From the NCBI RefSeq assembly GCF_900163865.1, contig NZ_FUKU01000059.1, positions 86,005-150,004 on the forward strand: a stretch of 64,000 bases of DNA, read 5' to 3'. The translations under genes and the position numbers were made by a program. Below, in pieces: positions 9,033-17,274 of this stretch. Numbering within the stretch: position 1 is the first letter of the stretch; each line of letters starts with the position of its first letter. The notes beneath the pieces are model-generated. The model saw only the letters and a list, made by a program, of their open reading frames with translations, was not told where the DNA came from and did no database searches. This DNA is from Sphingobacterium sp. JB170 (GTDB lineage: Bacteria; Bacteroidota; Bacteroidia; Sphingobacteriales; Sphingobacteriaceae).

Positions 9033-9809
9033 TTAAACTACGGCCAGAGAACCTCCGTCAATTTGATAAATTGCACCTGAAAGATAACTTGCCTCCTTTG
9101 ACACAAGAAACCGAACCAAATCAGCGACTTCCTCTGGTTCGCCTGGGCGTCCTAATGGAACATTCCCAAGTTTATTCATTAACGATTGGGTAGCTTCTGC
9201 AACTGTGATGCCTGAAGATTCTGACATTGTATCAATATATTGCTGCATTTGTGGTGTCTTAACTAAGCCTGGTGAAACGGTATTGACACGTATGCCCTTA
9301 CTCCCTAACTCAGATGCTAAAGCCTTACTGTATGCATTTAATGCCGCTTTCGCTGCAGAATACGCCATCGTTATTTCCCACATCGGTTGGATGGCGGGAT
9401 TCATCGAGATATTAATTATGGCACCTTTTTTTTGTTTTATCATTAATGGAATTAATGCTTTATTCATGCGAACTGCTGACATTAAATTCAATTGTATCTC
9501 GTTGTTCCAGTCTTCATCCGAAAGTACACTATAGCCACCACTGGGGGTTAAATTTGCTCCTGCATTATTTACGATAATGTCTAGTTTGCCATATTTTTCG
9601 ATAATTTCTTGTGCGATTATATCCGCACTTTCATTCTTTGAATGGTCGGCTTCAATGAAATGATGGCCTAAGGAATTCTCCAAGGGCTCTGATCGCGCGG
9701 TTATAATTAATGTGGCACCTTCGCTACTTAATTTAGTTGCAATAGCCTTTCCTATACCTTTAGTTCCACCTGTAACCAGAGCGATTTGTCCTTTTAATGA
9801 ATTATTCAT
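9033..9809 (-). CDS. Short-chain dehydrogenase/reductase (SDR), glucose-dehydrogenase type
   Basis: This is a classical SDR oxidoreductase using NAD(P)H. The 258-residue protein has the cofactor motif TGGTKGIG near the N-terminus, NNAG, a catalytic Ser followed by YSAAK (Tyr-x-x-x-Lys), and the VNTVSPG and LSGAIYQIDGG segments. The start at 9809 (MNNSLKGQIALVTGG) is chosen over upstream ATGs because it gives the standard N-terminus and because a TAnnTTTG promoter lies at 9836-9843. It is divergent from an HxlR regulator that probably controls it. Substrate is unknown. Confidence 0.9.
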   Translation of the reverse strand: MNNSLKGQIALVTGGTKGIGKAIATKLSSEGATLIITARSEPLENSLGHHFIEADHSKNESADIIAQEIIEKYGKLDIIVNNAGANLTPSGGYSVLSDEDWNNEIQLNLMSAVRMNKALIPLMIKQKKGAIINISMNPAIQPMWEITMAYSAAKAALNAYSKALASELGSKGIRVNTVSPGLVKTPQMQQYIDTMSESSGITVAEATQSLMNKLGNVPLGRPGEPEEVADLVRFLVSKEASYLSGAIYQIDGGSLAVV

Positions 9810-9835
9810 ACTGATATATTTAAGAATATGTGTTG

Positions 9836-9866
9836 CAAACATAAAATTCATACTTTACTTTTGCAA
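9836..9866 (-). promoter_or_regulatory. Probable SDR promoter
   Basis: On the minus strand, TATGTTTG (9843-9836) matches the Bacteroidota -7 consensus TAnnTTTG. A TTGC (9866-9863) sits 19 bases upstream at the -33 position. The start codon is 26 bases downstream. Confidence 0.5.
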
Positions 9867-9905
9867 GTAGTTACAATTTTGGCCAGTAGTGTCATATAGT
9901 AAAGT
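9852..9905. promoter_or_regulatory. Candidate HxlR operator (split inverted repeat)
   Basis: ACTTTACT (9852-9859) and its exact reverse complement AGTAAAGT (9898-9905) flank the gap between the divergent SDR and HxlR genes. The left arm falls between the -33 and -7 elements of the SDR promoter, which is a good place for repression. The 38-base spacing is wide, so these could be two separate half-operators. Confidence 0.4.
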
Positions 9906-9926
9906 GTAGTTGAAAAAAAGTAACTT

Positions 9927-10253
9927 ATGGAAGTGAAAAAAATTAAAAATTTTGAAGACCAGTGTGTCTTTCAAGAAATTTTAAAAGTAATTGGAGGGAA
10001 ATGGTCTATGTCCATTATCTATATGCTATTCTCCGGGAAAAAGCGTTTTAGCGAATTGGAACGTTCAATCCCTCATATCAATACTAGGATGTTGGTGAAG
10101 GAGTTGAAAAATTTAGTCGAAAATGGAGTCATAGTAAGAGAGGTTTTTGCAACTGTTCCAGCAACTGTCGAGTATAGTTTGACCGAAAAGGGTGAAAAAC
10201 TGGAATCGATTATTGATGATATCTATAATTGGGGAGTAGTGTATTTAAACTAA
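9927..10253 (+). CDS. HxlR-family winged-helix transcriptional regulator
   Basis: This 108-residue protein consists of one HxlR domain: CVFQEILKVIGGKWSMSII (recognition of the GGKW signature), RFSELERSIPHINTRML as the DNA-binding helices, and a wing with EYSLTEKGEKL. A cysteine at position 13 is at the place where several HxlR proteins sense thiol-reactive compounds. It lies back to back with an SDR gene, the usual arrangement for a regulator and its detoxification target. Regulation of that SDR is inference. Confidence 0.92.
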   Translation: MEVKKIKNFEDQCVFQEILKVIGGKWSMSIIYMLFSGKKRFSELERSIPHINTRMLVKELKNLVENGVIVREVFATVPATVEYSLTEKGEKLESIIDDIYNWGVVYLN

Positions 10254-10539
10254 TGCATTTGTATCATCAAAAACACAGAGTTTGGCAATTGGATAGACCC
10301 ATTCTACTCAAAAAGGGTAAGATCCTGCCGGCTTTCCCAAAAAACTCAGATGTATTTTCACAACGATAAAGCTCAACGAGTTGCTATTGGTTATGTATAT
10401 TTCATTTTTTACCAATTGATTTAACTCCTGATAATTTTTAATCTGCCCCAATCCCAAATATTAGCAAAAGTGTTTATAAAGTCTTAAATTTTATTCTATC
10501 AGATGCAATTTTAAAATGCTTCGCACAGGGCAAACGCAT

Positions 10540-10932
10540 TAAAATAAATATTCTGCAAATAATTATCGATGAGCCGCTGAGGTGGAAGGACCTGCCTGTT
10601 TTGATTAAAGCGGAAAGTGAACGCTGTTTCAAAGCTCCTGGAATAGCGGGAAAGAGGTGCGCTATTACATAAGGCGTAAAACCGTGGATGCCGGGCTCTA
10701 TCAGCGCAATATACGCGGACATTGGACCATTGAAAAGAAATTACATTAGGTACTTGAGATTGATTTTCAGGAGGGTGCCTGCAGGAAACGAGACATAAAT
10801 GGAATCCAGAATTTCTCCCTGAAGAACAAAGTGGCGATCAAAAGCCGGAACAATGACTAAACAACGTACATCAGCGTCAGATGTTGCACTGGAATTTTTA
10901 ATGTGTTTGCCCAGGACGTAGCTCTCGGTTAA
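10540..10932 (+). pseudogene. ISAs1-family transposase remnant
   Basis: Two frames together give the C-terminal third of an ISAs1 DDE transposase: EPLRWKDLPVLIKAESER, then after a frameshift RYYIRRKTVDAGLYQRN, RGHWTIEKKLH-stop-VLEIDFQEGAC, and QNFSLKNKVAIKS. The HW-IE--LHWVLD--F-ED core is diagnostic of the family, and here the W is a stop codon. The flanks 10254-10539 and 10933-11113 hold no gene I can recognise and may be more of the same debris. Confidence 0.75.
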
Positions 10933-11113
10933 CGTTAAGTCGCAGGAACTTTGACTCAGATGAAAATGCAGACGTTGTTGTGGAAGCTTCTACCTGCATC
11001 TCCCACTTCTACAAATTCATATTTTTGCAAACGATTGCGTTTCCGTGTAATTTGCAATGCCTATTAAATTTAGTTAGCTTGCTGTAAGAAGACTAAAAAT
11101 TGACTCAATACTT

Positions 11114-12901
11114 ATGAAAATATCTTCATCTAATTTCAGTGGTATGCTTCTCTCGGGATTGTTATTACTTGCAACGTCGGGCTGTGTACACCAAACGCCC
11201 CATTCCAAGAGTACTCAAAGTGAGTTAGCTGACCCGACAGCTGATACGCTAGCTGATTGGTCCGGCGTGAACAAAGGTTTGCACGCCTCGTATGCAACGG
11301 TTGATAAGCGTTTCGCCAAGTCATTAGTGCCCGATATACGGGAAAGCAAAAAACACGGAGTACGTGGTTGGAAAGGCGAGCGAGTAGGGACCCAAATTCT
11401 TTTATGGACCAGTGAACTGGTTAGCGATGTTCAAGTGAAGGTCTCTGAATTCGCACAAACTGATGGAGATAAACTAGCGGGTGATATAGCGTCAGCGCGA
11501 TTTGTACGTTACGTGATGACTGATGAATATGGCGATGGTTGTGGTCCGCGTAAAAATGGTGATTTCCCGGCCTCTCTTTCTGCCGATATGCTCGATAGCG
11601 TTCAAGCACTTGACATGGAGGCGAACAAAGTACGTCCAGTATGGGTAACGGTTCATATTCCCCGGGACGCGAAACCAGGAAAATATTCCTCGAAAATTGC
11701 AATTACCTCGCAAGGAAAAGTACTGGATGAGTTGGATTTTACTTTAGAAGTTGTTGATCAAACTTTACCGGCGGTAAGCAAGTGGGGTTTCCATTTGGAT
11801 CAGTGGCAACATCCAGCCGCTGTTGCGCGTGTACATGGCGTAGAGCTTTGGTCCGATGCGCATTTTGAGGCACTTAAACCTGTTATGAAAATGCTTGCCG
11901 ACGCTGGTCAGAAAGTTATAACCACCACGCTTAATAAAGATCCTTGGAACGTTCAAACATACGATCCCTATGACGATATGATCACCTGGACGAAAAAATC
12001 AGATGGTAGTTGGAAATATAACTATGCAATTTTTGACCAGTGGGTAGAGTTAATGCTGGATCTCGGTGTAAATAAGATGATCAATTGTTACTCTATTATT
12101 CCGTGGAATAACGAAATTCACTACCATGATGAGGCTTCTGATTCATTAGTGACGGTTGCAGCAAAGCCTGGAACGCCAATTTTTAAAGAGGTGTGGACAC
12201 CGTTTCTTAAAGATTTTGTTGCGCATTTAGAAGCAAAAGACTGGATAAATATCACCAATATTGCAATCGATGAGCGGTCGAGCGAAGAGATGGCTGCGGC
12301 TTTTTCTCTGTTGAAAGAGATTAGTCCAAAACTGGGCGTGTCATATGCAGATAACCATAAGACATATCAACGTTATCCCGATAGTGAGGATATTAGCATA
12401 TCAGCGGCACATCCTTTTTCCCCCGAAGATTTGAAAGATCGCAAAGCGAGGGGACTGAATACTACTTTCTACATTTGTTGTACTGACGTATTTCCGAATC
12501 AATTCACATTTTCTCCGCCTGCTGAGTCGACCTATCTGGGATGGTATACCGAAGCGAACAACTTTAATGGGATGTTGCGATGGGCTTATAATTCTTGGGT
12601 AGAAGATGCAGCAGTCGACTCTAGGTTTCGTGCATTTCCAGCTGGGGACACCTTTGTCGTATATCCGGGAGCACGGAGTTCGATTCGGTTCGAACGTATG
12701 GTTGAGGGGATTCAGGACTATGAGAAAATTCAAATTGTCAAAACCAAACTTCGGCTGCAAGGCGACCTGAACGGTTTAGCCAGTTTACAGACAGCAATTC
12801 AGAAATTAGGTACTGTTGACCCCAAACCAACTTGGAATAATGATTTGAATGAAGCAAAGGATATACTTCATGAGCTCTCCGTAAAATTGGCAACTAATTG
12901 A
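11114..12901 (+). CDS. GH123/DUF4091-type glycoside hydrolase lipoprotein
   Basis: Family GH123 includes beta-N-acetylgalactosaminidases that act through substrate-assisted catalysis with an Asp-Glu pair. The 595-residue protein starts with a lipoprotein signal (lipobox ATSGC), has an N-terminal beta-sandwich-like region to about residue 215, and then the catalytic barrel. A DE pair is visible in NIAIDERSSEE (D386, E387), and the end shows the family pattern LRWAYNSW, DSRF, AGDTFVVYPG and SSIRFERMVEGIQDYEK. No SusC/SusD or other sugar genes flank it. Location is probably the outer membrane or periplasm; the substrate is a guess from the family. Confidence 0.85.
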   Translation: MKISSSNFSGMLLSGLLLLATSGCVHQTPHSKSTQSELADPTADTLADWSGVNKGLHASYATVDKRFAKSLVPDIRESKKHGVRGWKGERVGTQILLWTSELVSDVQVKVSEFAQTDGDKLAGDIASARFVRYVMTDEYGDGCGPRKNGDFPASLSADMLDSVQALDMEANKVRPVWVTVHIPRDAKPGKYSSKIAITSQGKVLDELDFTLEVVDQTLPAVSKWGFHLDQWQHPAAVARVHGVELWSDAHFEALKPVMKMLADAGQKVITTTLNKDPWNVQTYDPYDDMITWTKKSDGSWKYNYAIFDQWVELMLDLGVNKMINCYSIIPWNNEIHYHDEASDSLVTVAAKPGTPIFKEVWTPFLKDFVAHLEAKDWINITNIAIDERSSEEMAAAFSLLKEISPKLGVSYADNHKTYQRYPDSEDISISAAHPFSPEDLKDRKARGLNTTFYICCTDVFPNQFTFSPPAESTYLGWYTEANNFNGMLRWAYNSWVEDAAVDSRFRAFPAGDTFVVYPGARSSIRFERMVEGIQDYEKIQIVKTKLRLQGDLNGLASLQTAIQKLGTVDPKPTWNNDLNEAKDILHELSVKLATN

Positions 12902-12936
12902 TTCGGTAGTTTAATGACTATATTGAAAAAATAAAT

Positions 12937-13410
12937 ATGAAAAAATTAAATATTCTTTTGCTCTTAGGAGCTGTTTTTTCCGCTTGTGGGAACGACAACA
13001 ATGGAGGGGGATCAAAAGCTGATACAAGTGCCGGTGTGCAACAAATGGCACCCTTTAATTCGTTCGATATTATTGGTTCCTATTCCTATGAAAAAAATGG
13101 TGACACCGTTTCAATGCATCTGAACTTACAAGGGGATAGCGTGATGGGGCAATTAAATTATGCATTAAAGGAAAAGGATTTTAATTCTGGTAGCTTTAAG
13201 GGGGTAGTGGAAGATAGTGTCCTTTTAGCAACTTATGAATTTGAGTCTGAAGGTAGAGTATCAAGCCGAGAAATTGCCTTTAAATTAGATGGTAAATTGG
13301 CAATTGAGGGGTATGGCGAGGTCCTCGAGCAAGATTATGGATTTAAATTTAAAGACCCCGATCAATTGGAGTTTGGAAATGGCATAGTCCTTGAAAAACA
13401 AGCAGATTAA
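12937..13410 (+). CDS. Hypothetical lipoprotein
   Basis: The 157-residue protein begins with a signal peptide and lipobox (FSAC) followed by a Gly/Asn-rich linker. The rest alternates short predicted strands (SYSYEKNGDTVSMHLNLQG, DSVMGQLNYAL, KDFNSGSFKGVVEDS), like a small beta-barrel or lipocalin-like fold. I do not recognise a named family. It follows the GH123 gene by 35 bases and its stop overlaps that of the convergent SNF2 gene by 3 bases. Confidence 0.75.
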   Translation: MKKLNILLLLGAVFSACGNDNNGGGSKADTSAGVQQMAPFNSFDIIGSYSYEKNGDTVSMHLNLQGDSVMGQLNYALKEKDFNSGSFKGVVEDSVLLATYEFESEGRVSSREIAFKLDGKLAIEGYGEVLEQDYGFKFKDPDQLEFGNGIVLEKQAD

Positions 13411-16400
13411 TTTAGAATATCGATCCATGTCTTTCTACCAATTTTTTGCAAGAACGAACTCTCCGATTTGATTAAATCAGTCGCTAACTGTCTTTTTTTG
13501 TTCTGCATAACTATGATCTTCTCTTCTATGGTATCAGGGCAAATGAACCGGACGGCGACCACATTTTTATGCTGACCTATACGATGTATCCGATCGATAG
13601 CTTGATTTTCGATTGCGGGGTTCCACCAAGGATCCATTAGAAATACATAATCCGCAGCGGTTAAATTTAAACCCGTTCCGCCAGCTTTTAAACTAACCAG
13701 AAATACCCTAATTTGCGGGTTTTCGTTAAAGCTATTAACCACTTCTGCTCTATTTTTTGTTGCGCCCGTAAGGATTTCAAACGGTATATCGCGCTTTTCA
13801 AGTGCTTCTTTTAGGAGTTCGAGCATACCAACAAATTGGGAGAATATTATAATTTTGTGCCCGTAAGCTATTGCATCGAGTTGCTCGAGCACGGCATCGA
13901 TTTTCGAAGAGACTGACTTATCGTAACCATCTTTTAATAGATACGGTGCATTACAAATTTGACGCAGTCTTGTCAGCCCAGCTAGCATGTGCATGCTGGA
14001 CTGCGCGAGCTCTTCGTCCATGTTATTCTCCAAGTAGTCTCGAAGTGCACTTTGATGAGTTTCGTAAATCGCTCTTTGTACTGGGCCCATCTCGCACAAA
14101 ATAATTGCCTCCGTCTTTTCGGGCAGATCTTTAGCGACTTGTTTTTTCGTGCGGCGTAATATAAATGGTTCTACTTTTTTATGTAACGTATGGAGCCTTT
14201 TTTTGTCTTGAAATCTATCGATCGGTGTGGCGTACGTGTCTTTAAAAAATTGTTTGCTTCCCAGAATGCCAGGGCATGCAAACGACAACTGGCCGAAAAG
14301 GTCAAAAGTACTGTTCTCGATTGGCGTACCCGTTAAAATGTAGCGCGTTCGAGATTGCAGCATCAGCACTTTTTTGTTTCTTTCAGAATTTGGATTTTTA
14401 ATTGCTTGGGATTCATCCAATACTACGGCGTTAAAGTAAAATTTCTTCAATACGTTGATATCCGATACCATCAACCCGTAGGTGGTAATAACAATGTCGT
14501 ATTTCTCCATCGAAGTGTTATAGGAATGCCGGTCAGTACCATGCAATACCAGGACGCTCAGTGTTGGTGCAAATTTAAGGATCTCGTTTTGCCAATTGAA
14601 AACGAGCGAGGTTGGACATACGATTAAGTTCGTATGTGGTCCACGGTTTTCTTTTTGATATAACAAAAATGCTATAATTTGCACGGTTTTTCCGAGTCCC
14701 ATATCATCAGCGAGGCAACCTCCAAAATTGAATCTATCAAGGTGTATCAACCAGCTTACGCCTTGTAGTTGATAATCACGCAAGGTCGCCTTAAGGGCCG
14801 TTGGCGGGAGGGCTAACGGGATGTCTTTTAGATTATTAATGCCGTCACTATAACGACTTAATTCAGCTAAAATATCCTTGGATACTCGGTCTTCCTGTGC
14901 TAATTTACGTAATTCACTGAAAGCGAACTTCGAGATCAATAATTGTCCAGACTTCAGTATTCCTAGGCTGAAATAGCGTGTTATTTTGTGTAGCCAATCC
15001 TGGGGAATAATACCGATACTGCCGTCATCAAGCTCGATATATTTACTTTTATTACGAATAGATTTATAGAGCTGTATTACAGACACTTGCTGCTCGCCAA
15101 ATTGTAAATTAAATTTAGTTTCAAACCATTTCGTCCCACTCAGTATCTCAATATTTATTGTTGGCTTGTTGGTGTTTCTATTGGTGAATTCAAGTTCCTG
15201 AAAACCGAGTATGGTTATACCCTGGCTTTTCCAATATTCGATGCTGTCTAAAAACCAATCCTCTCTTAAAAACTGTTGATAATGAAGGTAGAAATACGTC
15301 GGTTCGGACAATTGATCAGTAAATGTAGGATGCATGCGAGTCACTCGACTTAAAAATAAATCCTCCTGCATTTTATCTCTTTTTATTTGATACGGGTTCT
15401 CGGCCGCATCAATAGCCGTGATATTTCGTTTCGAAAATAGGGGTATTTCCATATCTCCATAACGCATAATTGGCGTGATATTGACATAATGTCCGTGTTG
15501 ATTTAAGTAAATTATTTGCTGTACGTCACTCGCGATAGTCTTTTTTTCTTTTTCAGTAGCTTTTCGGATGTATGTATATTTTACGGCAAGCGACTCTTCT
15601 AATGGGAGCAACGTTGATTTTAGAAAATCACCGTATTTGGAATGGTGAATTAAAAGTTTTTCAGGCTTGCTTTTAAAGTATTCGATGGTGTGTAATATCG
15701 GTAATTTATCGATCAAAAAATACGCATCATCTGTTCGTATAAAATAGCGATAAATAATGTCGACGGCGTGAATATTCTTGGTCACCTCCTGGTGTATGAA
15801 ATAGGCTTGAATTTCATAGAATGGTAATTTTTTCACCACGGATATTTCAATTTGTCCCCGCATCGCATATAACTTAATTGCGACGAGTGATCGGGGAGTT
15901 TTTTTTTCTGCTATTTCGCGATCGTGGAAATATACTGGGAGGTTTAATGGGTTTGCTTGTAGGATGTGCAGCGCCTGTAAATCGGCGGTTGATTCGGTAT
16001 CTGAGTAGTTCTGTGCAAAATAATTTATGGCTGCATAAAACTTGGTTTCCTGTGCACTTTGTGCTTTCCAGAGTAACGCCCTGATATCGATATAATGTAA
16101 CGGTGATTTTAGTTTTCCACTATCGGTGATGCCTACATCAATTACCTCAAAACGCAGTTGATCATAGAATCTGTGGCGACTAATGACAAGTATCCGTTGA
16201 GTGCGGTCGGGAGAGGTTGATAATTTAGCATCGACCGGATGTTTTGATTCATTCGTAATTTGATTGCCGAGGGTGGGATCTGGGACGATTAAATAGGGGT
16301 TGTGTGGGGTTGCGACGATGTTGTCATTTATATATTGCAACCGGAAATACTGCTCAATATCTTTTTCATTCTCTAATCCATATTGAATACTTTGAGACCT

Positions 16401-16754
16401 AAGAAAACTTATTCGTATGTGGTGATCGAAAAAAGCTTTGTACTGAACGTTTTTCTGTAATGCGCGCAACGTGGCATATTCATGTGTACAAAGTGTAATG
16501 GCGTTTTCTCCACATGTGCATGAAATTCGAAGCTCGTCACAATTTTGGCGCACATGCAGCTCCACCGCCGTTGGAAATGAGTAATCTTTGAGCAGGAACC
16601 GCCCTTGATTGATTGCTAGATCGATTGCTTTTACGCCGCTTACCTCCGCGGTGCCGGGAACTTGTGCCCCTTGGAAATGCTTTAATAAGTATACTTCACT
16701 AATAGCGTTGAAATCGAAGTTTTCAAAATTGTATTCATTATTAGTTAATCGCAT
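13407..16754 (-). CDS. SNF2-family helicase with SWIM zinc finger
   Basis: This is a large superfamily-2 DNA-dependent ATPase (1115 residues). The N-terminus holds a SWIM finger, C79-T-C81 ... C89-T-H91. The ATPase core starts near residue 660 with LADDMGLGKTVQ (motif I), DESQ as the Walker B box, LTGTPIEN (motif III) and, in the second lobe, KAGGTGLNLT and QAIDRIHRIGQ (motifs V-VI). Such HepA-like proteins are common in Bacteroidota and are thought to remodel nucleic-acid-protein complexes. The gene stands alone with a small unknown gene upstream. Confidence 0.93.
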   Translation of the reverse strand: MRLTNNEYNFENFDFNAISEVYLLKHFQGAQVPGTAEVSGVKAIDLAINQGRFLLKDYSFPTAVELHVRQNCDELRISCTCGENAITLCTHEYATLRALQKNVQYKAFFDHHIRISFLRSQSIQYGLENEKDIEQYFRLQYINDNIVATPHNPYLIVPDPTLGNQITNESKHPVDAKLSTSPDRTQRILVISRHRFYDQLRFEVIDVGITDSGKLKSPLHYIDIRALLWKAQSAQETKFYAAINYFAQNYSDTESTADLQALHILQANPLNLPVYFHDREIAEKKTPRSLVAIKLYAMRGQIEISVVKKLPFYEIQAYFIHQEVTKNIHAVDIIYRYFIRTDDAYFLIDKLPILHTIEYFKSKPEKLLIHHSKYGDFLKSTLLPLEESLAVKYTYIRKATEKEKKTIASDVQQIIYLNQHGHYVNITPIMRYGDMEIPLFSKRNITAIDAAENPYQIKRDKMQEDLFLSRVTRMHPTFTDQLSEPTYFYLHYQQFLREDWFLDSIEYWKSQGITILGFQELEFTNRNTNKPTINIEILSGTKWFETKFNLQFGEQQVSVIQLYKSIRNKSKYIELDDGSIGIIPQDWLHKITRYFSLGILKSGQLLISKFAFSELRKLAQEDRVSKDILAELSRYSDGINNLKDIPLALPPTALKATLRDYQLQGVSWLIHLDRFNFGGCLADDMGLGKTVQIIAFLLYQKENRGPHTNLIVCPTSLVFNWQNEILKFAPTLSVLVLHGTDRHSYNTSMEKYDIVITTYGLMVSDINVLKKFYFNAVVLDESQAIKNPNSERNKKVLMLQSRTRYILTGTPIENSTFDLFGQLSFACPGILGSKQFFKDTYATPIDRFQDKKRLHTLHKKVEPFILRRTKKQVAKDLPEKTEAIILCEMGPVQRAIYETHQSALRDYLENNMDEELAQSSMHMLAGLTRLRQICNAPYLLKDGYDKSVSSKIDAVLEQLDAIAYGHKIIIFSQFVGMLELLKEALEKRDIPFEILTGATKNRAEVVNSFNENPQIRVFLVSLKAGGTGLNLTAADYVFLMDPWWNPAIENQAIDRIHRIGQHKNVVAVRFICPDTIEEKIIVMQNKKRQLATDLIKSESSFLQKIGRKTWIDILN

Positions 16755-16798
16755 TTATCAGCTTATAAAGGGTGTATTGAGTCGTAAAGAGTAAACTT

Positions 16799-17011
16799 TT
16801 ATTCTTCTGTGGTTTTTCTAGTTGCCTCATGAAATTTCAAAAGCCGAAGGTAAGCTGGACATTTTTCCTTTTCTTTGGTCCAGAGGTCCACCTCAATAAA
16901 TTGAATTTTTAGAAACGTTGCTGCATCCGCGACTACTTGATCAGCGCTAATTTGTACTGTTTCCGGATAGGTCTTTCCGAGTAATTCTTTTTTTAATTCT
17001 TCTATTATCAT
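16799..17011 (-). CDS. Small conserved protein, DUF6965-like
   Basis: The 70-residue protein is acidic/basic mixed, with no signal or membrane segment. The pattern 'EELK...P..V.....--V.D...F.---F...E.....K...P-Y-RL-K--E' resembles what I recall of the DUF6965 family from Bacteroidota. A TAnnTTTG box lies 7 bases before the ATG. It sits 44 bases upstream of the SNF2 gene on the same strand and may be cotranscribed. Function is unknown. Confidence 0.7.
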   Translation of the reverse strand: MIIEELKKELLGKTYPETVQISADQVVADAATFLKIQFIEVDLWTKEKEKCPAYLRLLKFHEATRKTTEE

Positions 17012-17018
17012 AGTATAG

Positions 17019-17026
17019 CAAAAATA
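17019..17026 (-). promoter_or_regulatory. -7 promoter element before the small DUF6965-like gene
   Basis: TATTTTTG on the minus strand matches TAnnTTTG. It ends 7 bases before the start codon, which implies a very short 5' leader. No clear -33 element is visible. Confidence 0.4.
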
Positions 17027-17274
17027 CGAAATTATGACTTACATAGTCCGAACGACCTGCTACAATTGGCGATAGATAGTCGAATTCGTATTTTGCTCGA
17101 GTTTATTTTTTTTGGCAAAAACCATCCGTTGTTGGTCTTTGAAAGCAGCGCATTTTAATAGCCATAAACAAGGAGATACGGGGGGGATTTCGAAAATTTT
17201 AACTGCCTATTTGCCCTGAAGCAAACAAATTGTTACACAAGTTGTTTTCTTACATGTACTTATAAACGCATATT

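Noticed and set aside
12401..12760. 119-codon frame antisense to the GH123 gene
   Set aside because: It lies wholly within a conserved catalytic region on the other strand and is best read as a shadow.
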